In this document: positions 55,327-58,870 of the stretch, in pieces
Layout of the letters: each line of letters begins with the position of its first letter
How positions within the stretch are numbered: position 1 is the stretch's first letter
DNA from: Lachnospiraceae bacterium UBA3692
Lineage (GTDB): Bacteria; Bacillota; Clostridia; Lachnospirales; Lachnospiraceae
Reading direction: 5' to 3'
DNA: 58,870 nucleotides
Assembly: GCA_002372815.1 (NCBI GenBank)
Contig: DFIR01000053.1
Location: 3,556 to 62,425, forward strand
Notes under the pieces: model-generated
Databases searched by the model: none
Told to the model about the DNA's origin: nothing
What the model saw: the letters and a program-made list of their open reading frames with translations, nothing else
Position numbers and translations under genes: made by a program

Positions 55327-56931
55327 TCAGCGCCGGTATTTGTCCACAAGTGCCTTCAGTTCTTTCGTGAACCGCTCCTTCTCCTTGTTCGGCAAGCCTT
55401 CGCTCGCCTCGATCAGGTTCTGCAGCTGCCGGCCGGCCAGGCGCAGCGCCGTGAACGTGTCGCTGACAGACCGCGCCGCGGCGGCGTGTTCGATCGGGAT
55501 CCCCTTCGTCCGCTCGATATATTTCCCGCTGGCCAGGTCATACCTGGTCCCGCTGTAGGGCGCATCCGCCCGCAGGCCCAGCTCCTGTTCCAGTGTCTCT
55601 GCGAAGTGATCCGTCACCTCGCCCTCGCCATGGACCACGAAGACCTGTTTCGGCTTCTCCGTGAAGCCCCGCGCCCAGTCCAGAAGGCCCTCCCGGTCCG
55701 CGTGTCCGGACATGCCCTTCATCGTGCAGATCTGCGCGCGGATGGCGATGTCCTCGCCGATCAGCCGGATCTCCTTCGCGCCGTCCAGGATCTTCCTGCC
55801 GGGCGATCCGGCGGACTGGTACCCCACGAACAGGACCGTGCTCTCCGGGCGCCAGAGATTGTATTTCAGGTGATGGCGCACGCGTCCGGCGTCGCACATG
55901 CCGGAGGCGCTGATGATCACCTTCGGCTCGGGATCACTGTTGATCGCCTTCGACTCATCCGTCGTGATGGACAGCTGCAGTCCGGGAAAATCCAGCGGCA
56001 GCAGCCCGTCATGCATGAGCGACAGCGTGGTCTCATCGTAATAGGAAGGGTCGGTCTCATAGAAGATCTCCGAGGCCTCGACCGCCAGGGGACTGTCCAC
56101 ATACACCGGGAAGTCGCCCAGATCCTTCAGCAGACCGCGCTCGCGGATCTGCCGGATATAGTAGAGCATCACCTGGGTGCGCCCGACCGCGAACGCAGGG
56201 ATGACCAGATTGCCTCCCCGCCGGAGGGTCTGCCCGATGATCTCCGCGAGCTCCGCCACCGGGTCGCCTGTATCGATCTCGTGCAGTCTGTCGCCGTAGG
56301 TGGACTCCATGACCACATAATCCGCTTCCCTGGTCGGCGCCGGATCCCTGAGCAGCGGCTGCGCTTTGTTTCCGATATCCCCGGAGAAGACGATCTTCTT
56401 CTCCTGTCCGCCCTCCGACAGCCACAGTTCGATACTTGCGCTGCCCAGAAGATGCCCGATGTCCGTGAACCGGAAACGGACGCCCTCGCAGAGCGTATGG
56501 ATCTCCCCGTAGCGGTAGGGCCTGAACAGCCGGATCGTCTCGATGGCGTCCTGCAGCGTATACAACGGCTCCGCCTTCGCGCTGTCGGTCTTGCGCTCCG
56601 TCTTGCGGTTCCTGTACTCCGCCTCCTGCTCCTGAATATGGGCGCTGTCGCGGAGCATAATGTCGCAGAGCGACGCCGTCGCGCCGGTCGCGATGATCCC
56701 GCCCCGGAAGCCGTCATGATAGAGCTTCGGGAGCATGCCGCTGTGATCGATGTGCGCATGCGTGAGCAGCACATAGTCGATCCTGGCCGGCGGCACCGGC
56801 AGATCTATGTTCTCGTAGAGATCGTGTCCCTGCTCCATCCCGCAGTCGACCAGGAGGTGTTTCTTCCCGACCTGCAGATAGTGACAGCTCCCCGTCACTT
56901 CATGATCCGCACCGACAAAGACAAGTTCCAT
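55327..56931 (-). CDS. MBL-fold beta-CASP ribonuclease-like protein
   Basis: 534 aa, CPSF73/YSH1-like nuclease family. The zinc-binding motifs are LLTHAHIDHSG, GHLLGSASIELW and VFSGDIG; the beta-CASP motifs are IISASGMCDAGRVRHHL and MKGMSGHADREGLLDW, with VVHGEGEVTDHF near the end. A probable RNA-processing exo/endonuclease. It is smaller than RNase J and lacks its C-terminal domain, so it is not rnjA. The N-terminus MELVFVGADHEVTGSCHYL is the normal family start. Between thyA and traX-like. Confidence 0.9.
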   Translation of the reverse strand: MELVFVGADHEVTGSCHYLQVGKKHLLVDCGMEQGHDLYENIDLPVPPARIDYVLLTHAHIDHSGMLPKLYHDGFRGGIIATGATASLCDIMLRDSAHIQEQEAEYRNRKTERKTDSAKAEPLYTLQDAIETIRLFRPYRYGEIHTLCEGVRFRFTDIGHLLGSASIELWLSEGGQEKKIVFSGDIGNKAQPLLRDPAPTREADYVVMESTYGDRLHEIDTGDPVAELAEIIGQTLRRGGNLVIPAFAVGRTQVMLYYIRQIRERGLLKDLGDFPVYVDSPLAVEASEIFYETDPSYYDETTLSLMHDGLLPLDFPGLQLSITTDESKAINSDPEPKVIISASGMCDAGRVRHHLKYNLWRPESTVLFVGYQSAGSPGRKILDGAKEIRLIGEDIAIRAQICTMKGMSGHADREGLLDWARGFTEKPKQVFVVHGEGEVTDHFAETLEQELGLRADAPYSGTRYDLASGKYIERTKGIPIEHAAAARSVSDTFTALRLAGRQLQNLIEASEGLPNKEKERFTKELKALVDKYRR

Positions 56932-56951
56932 CTTCCGTCCCTTCCTTTCCG

Positions 56952-57710
56952 CTACATTCCGAAAACCGCCCTTCGCACCAGCAGGAGCACGAGCAGATGC
57001 GCCGGATAAAACAGGTAAAAAAAGTATTTGTTCTGCCTTCCCCTCTCCCCGTTGTAGAGGCGGATCAGCAGAAACGCGGGAAACGAGAGCAGCTCCGACT
57101 CACTGTAGACGCTCAGCGCGATCCATCCGCCCGCCATCGCGTACTCCCGGACGCCCCGCAGATAATAGAACAGCAGAATGGCCAGCACGCCGCCCCACCG
57201 GTAATCCGTCCGCAGCACCGTCGCGACCGCACAGCCCGCGCCGGCAGCGGCGATCCCGCAGAGGACCAGCGCGCAGCGCAGCAGCAGGGACGCCTGCCTC
57301 CCTCCGGCATTTCCGTAGATCCCGCGGAGCATATCGATCACCCAGATCGACGCCAGCCCGATCGACAGCGTGAAGAGCGTGTCCAGATGCCTGTGGGCGG
57401 GATGATAGAACAGCGCGTTCTCAAATACCGGCTGCGAGAACACCGCCAGAAGCAGCAGCCGCAGCAGATACCTGCGCCGGTCCCTCGTGTGATAGAATCC
57501 CTCCACCAGCAGAAAGCAGTAGATCGGAAACGCCATCCTCCCGATCCCCCGTCCGATCCTGTCCAGAAGCTCGCCCTGCGGCAGCAGATACATCATCCTC
57601 TGCCCCTCCGCATTCCTCGCGATCTCGAGCATGCAGCAGGTCATGTGATCGATAAACATCGTCACCACGGCCGTCCACTTGAGAAAAGCCGCATCAAACC
57701 GTTCCTGCAT
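56952..57710 (-). CDS. TraX family membrane protein
   Basis: 252 aa, about eight membrane helices. Family marks are LKWTAVVTMFIDHMT at the start and GRMAFPIYCFLLVEGFYHT. TraX of F plasmid acetylates pilin; chromosomal members in Bacillota occur far from conjugation genes, and none are seen here. An O/N-acyltransferase role on surface material is an inference. It overlaps the small upstream gene by 17 bases and is co-transcribed with it and LOG. Confidence 0.88.
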   Translation of the reverse strand: MQERFDAAFLKWTAVVTMFIDHMTCCMLEIARNAEGQRMMYLLPQGELLDRIGRGIGRMAFPIYCFLLVEGFYHTRDRRRYLLRLLLLAVFSQPVFENALFYHPAHRHLDTLFTLSIGLASIWVIDMLRGIYGNAGGRQASLLLRCALVLCGIAAAGAGCAVATVLRTDYRWGGVLAILLFYYLRGVREYAMAGGWIALSVYSESELLSFPAFLLIRLYNGERGRQNKYFFYLFYPAHLLVLLLVRRAVFGM

Positions 57711-57945
57711 CCCTTCCGTCTCCGTCTTCCGGTGCTTCTTCCGGTGCTTCTTCCGGTGCTTCCTCTGCCGCTTCTTCTGCCTGCTGGTCGCGGTCTTCCT
57801 CCGGTGCTTCCTCCGCCGGGAAAGCCGCTGCAGCCGCCTTCACGGCATATTTCTGCAGCTTGCGAACCAGTCCTGCCGCCAGTGCCATCTCACAGCCGGC
57901 AACGAATGCCAGTGCTGCCAGAAGGGCCTGATCTCTCTTTCTCAT
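57694..57945 (-). CDS. Small repeat-rich protein with an N-terminal hydrophobic segment
   Basis: 83 aa. The N-terminus has a membrane segment (ALLAALAFVAGCEMALAAGL). The C-terminal half is made of Glu-Ala-Pro-Glu repeats (APEEAPEEAPE), coded by a 12-base tandem repeat (TTCCGGTGCTTC on the plus strand). Its end overlaps the start of traX-like by 17 bases, and it starts 16 bases after LOG, so it is a real operon member by position. It contains GCE, but no clean lipobox, so anchoring is by the helix. No function is known; repeat number may vary by slippage. Confidence 0.6.
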   Translation of the reverse strand: MRKRDQALLAALAFVAGCEMALAAGLVRKLQKYAVKAAAAAFPAEEAPEEDRDQQAEEAAEEAPEEAPEEAPEDGDGRDAGTV

Positions 57946-57961
57946 ATTCCGGTATCCTCCG

Positions 57962-58516
57962 TCAGTTTTCTCCCCCCTGCTGCGCCGCGCTGATCACGCG
58001 TGCCACTTCCTCCAGCGTATCCGCAAACCGGATCTGCCGCAGAGATGCCGGCTCCAGCATCCCTTCCCGGACCATCTCTTCAAAGAAGACCCGCAGCGTA
58101 TCGTAATAGCCTTCTATATTAAAGAAAACATACGGTTTATCGAGCTGTCCGATCCTGCACAGCGAGATGATCTCCGAGATCTCCTCCAGCGTGCCGGTGC
58201 CGCCCGGCAGCGCCACGAACGCGTCGCCTCTCTCGATCATGCAAGCCTTCCGCTCCGCCATCGTCTGCACGGCAATGAGTTCCGTGATCCGCGGATGATC
58301 CAGCCCTTCATCCAGGAAGAACTTCGGCTCAATCCCCAGCACCTTGCCGCCCGCATCCAGCGTGCTGTCCGCAACGACCCCCATCAGGCCGCTCTCGCTG
58401 CCGCCGTACACAAGCCAGTGCCCGTTCTCTCCGATCCATTTACCGAGCTGCGCCGCCGCATCCCGGTATGCTTCCCGGTTTCCGAATACACTTCCGCAGT
58501 AAACTGTGATATGCAT
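57962..58516 (-). CDS. LOG family protein (Rossmann-fold nucleotide hydrolase)
   Basis: 184 aa. Recognised by the lysine decarboxylase-like/LOG motifs: VYGGSESGLMGVVADS and the catalytic ALPGGTGTLEEISEI. Members cleave the base-ribose bond of nucleoside 5'-monophosphates (cytokinin-activating in plants); the bacterial role may be nucleotide salvage. The start ATG at 58516 follows GGAAAGGGAGG. It is the first gene of LOG-small protein-traX-like. A start upstream is not supported. Confidence 0.93.
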   Translation of the reverse strand: MHITVYCGSVFGNREAYRDAAAQLGKWIGENGHWLVYGGSESGLMGVVADSTLDAGGKVLGIEPKFFLDEGLDHPRITELIAVQTMAERKACMIERGDAFVALPGGTGTLEEISEIISLCRIGQLDKPYVFFNIEGYYDTLRVFFEEMVREGMLEPASLRQIRFADTLEEVARVISAAQQGGEN

Positions 58517-58597
58517 AGTTTCCTCCCTTTCCGTTCTAGATTAACACACAGGAGCATGGGATTTCCATAGTTTCCGATCTGCCGGTCTGCTGATGAG

Positions 58598-58700
58598 GAC
58601 TTCAGGGGGGATCTTTGCGGGGATGTTTATTATTGTCTTGAAATTAACACCCCCACAAAGACTTTAGGGGAAACCTTTGCGGGGGTGTTTATTACTATCC
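58598..58700. repeat. Two G-rich repeat units spaced 62 bp, with a long hairpin
   Basis: GACTTCAGGGGGG...CTTTGCGGGGATGTTTATTA at 58598 and a similar GACTTTAGGGGAA...CTTTGCGGGGGTGTTTATTA at 58660, starting 62 bases apart. Between and within them AACACCCCCACAAAG pairs with CTTTGCGGGGGTGTT (14 of 15). The tail TTTATTA on the plus strand gives it the look of a terminator, but no gene is nearby on that strand. Confidence 0.75.
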
Positions 58701-58766
58701 GGATAATAAGCTGGTGACAACAATCTGAATAAACCCTATTATTTTCCTGCTGGATAGAGGCACTTA

Positions 58767-58870
58767 GACAGGCCTTCTCGGAATCCTGTCGATCTACCTG
58801 TCAATTTTGCTTCTCAGACAGCTCATCCGACAGCTTTCTTCTGCCACCTGTCGATCTTGCTGTCTGTTTT
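58767..58870. repeat. Second 62-bp CTGTC/GACAG array, continuing past the window end
   Basis: Seven pentamers at 58767 (GACAG), 58786 and 58798 (CTGTC), 58817 and 58829 (GACAG), 58848 and 58860 (CTGTC). The spacing is 19, 12, 19, 12, 19, 12, exactly as in the array at 16357-16654. The bases between the pentamers are mostly different. This shows one repeat family at two sites. Confidence 0.95.

Noticed and set aside
56952..57710. Conjugation or plasmid region suggested by the TraX-like gene
   Set aside because: No relaxase, type IV secretion or pilin gene is nearby; chromosomal TraX-family genes are common in Bacillota.

Overview
This window is 58.9 kb of compact, G+C-rich chromosome. It most likely comes from a strictly anaerobic, saccharolytic member of the Lachnospiraceae (Clostridia, Bacillota). 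The reasons are the gene set: tig-clpP-clpX, infC-rpmI-rplT behind an L20-type attenuated leader, DUF4364, DUF5716/DUF5717, two different [FeFe] hydrogenases, a pyrophosphate-type phosphofructokinase, GH3 glycosidases and a CIRCE operator. About 53 protein genes and one tRNA are supported; most genes read on the minus strand. No prophage, insertion sequence, CRISPR array or rRNA was seen.

Layout. 1-2.7 kb: clpX (cut by the window edge), clpP and tig (protein quality control). 2.8-5.2 kb: a group-B-like [FeFe] hydrogenase and a DJ-1/PfpI protein. 5.2-14.6 kb: malQ, rho, DUF4364, rarA, PPi-type phosphofructokinase, an RNA m5C methyltransferase and a PIN/NYN-like protein with a long acidic linker. 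14.6-18.7 kb: a lipoprotein, tRNA-Pro(AGG), a 62-bp repeat array, an EIIC-like membrane protein and a SpoU methyltransferase. 18.7-25.6 kb: a short pyruvate-kinase-like protein, ROK glucokinase, the infC operon with its leader, a small membrane protein, and purB-purA. 25.7-33.9 kb: a three-gene operon of little-known proteins (DUF5717, DUF5716, a TPR-like protein) next to htpG, which has a CIRCE element upstream. 34-44.4 kb: split chromate transporter, phosphohexomutase, XRE regulator with a membrane partner, GH13 enzyme, two unknown membrane proteins, and an [FeFe] hydrogenase paired with a GltD-like flavoprotein. 44.6-55.3 kb: two GH3 enzymes of opposite domain order flanking a folA-lipoprotein-LytTR-histidine kinase operon, then gtrA-like and thyA. 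55.3-58.5 kb: beta-CASP nuclease, TraX-like protein, a small repeat-rich protein and LOG. 58.5-58.9 kb: intergenic repeats.

How the genes work together. MalQ, GH13, glucokinase, phosphohexomutase, PPi-PFK and the pyruvate-kinase-like protein fit alpha-glucan breakdown into glycolysis. The hydrogenases would dispose of or exchange the electrons. thyA and folA form a thymidylate cycle, and purB/purA make AMP. The two GH3 promoters share a motif at the same distance from their -10 boxes, so the LytTR system between them is a candidate regulator.

The strongest candidates for undescribed biology are: (1) the 62-bp repeat family, whose CTGTC/GACAG pentamers keep exact 19/12/19/12 spacing at two loci 42 kb apart while the sequence between them diverges; (2) the DUF5717-DUF5716-TPR operon beside the Hsp90 gene; (3) the paired GH3 promoters with the LytTR system; and (4) a CIRCE element that also has the form of an intrinsic terminator. 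Start codons were chosen by ribosome-binding site and often differ from the longest frame. All family names rest on motif recognition by eye, with no database search.
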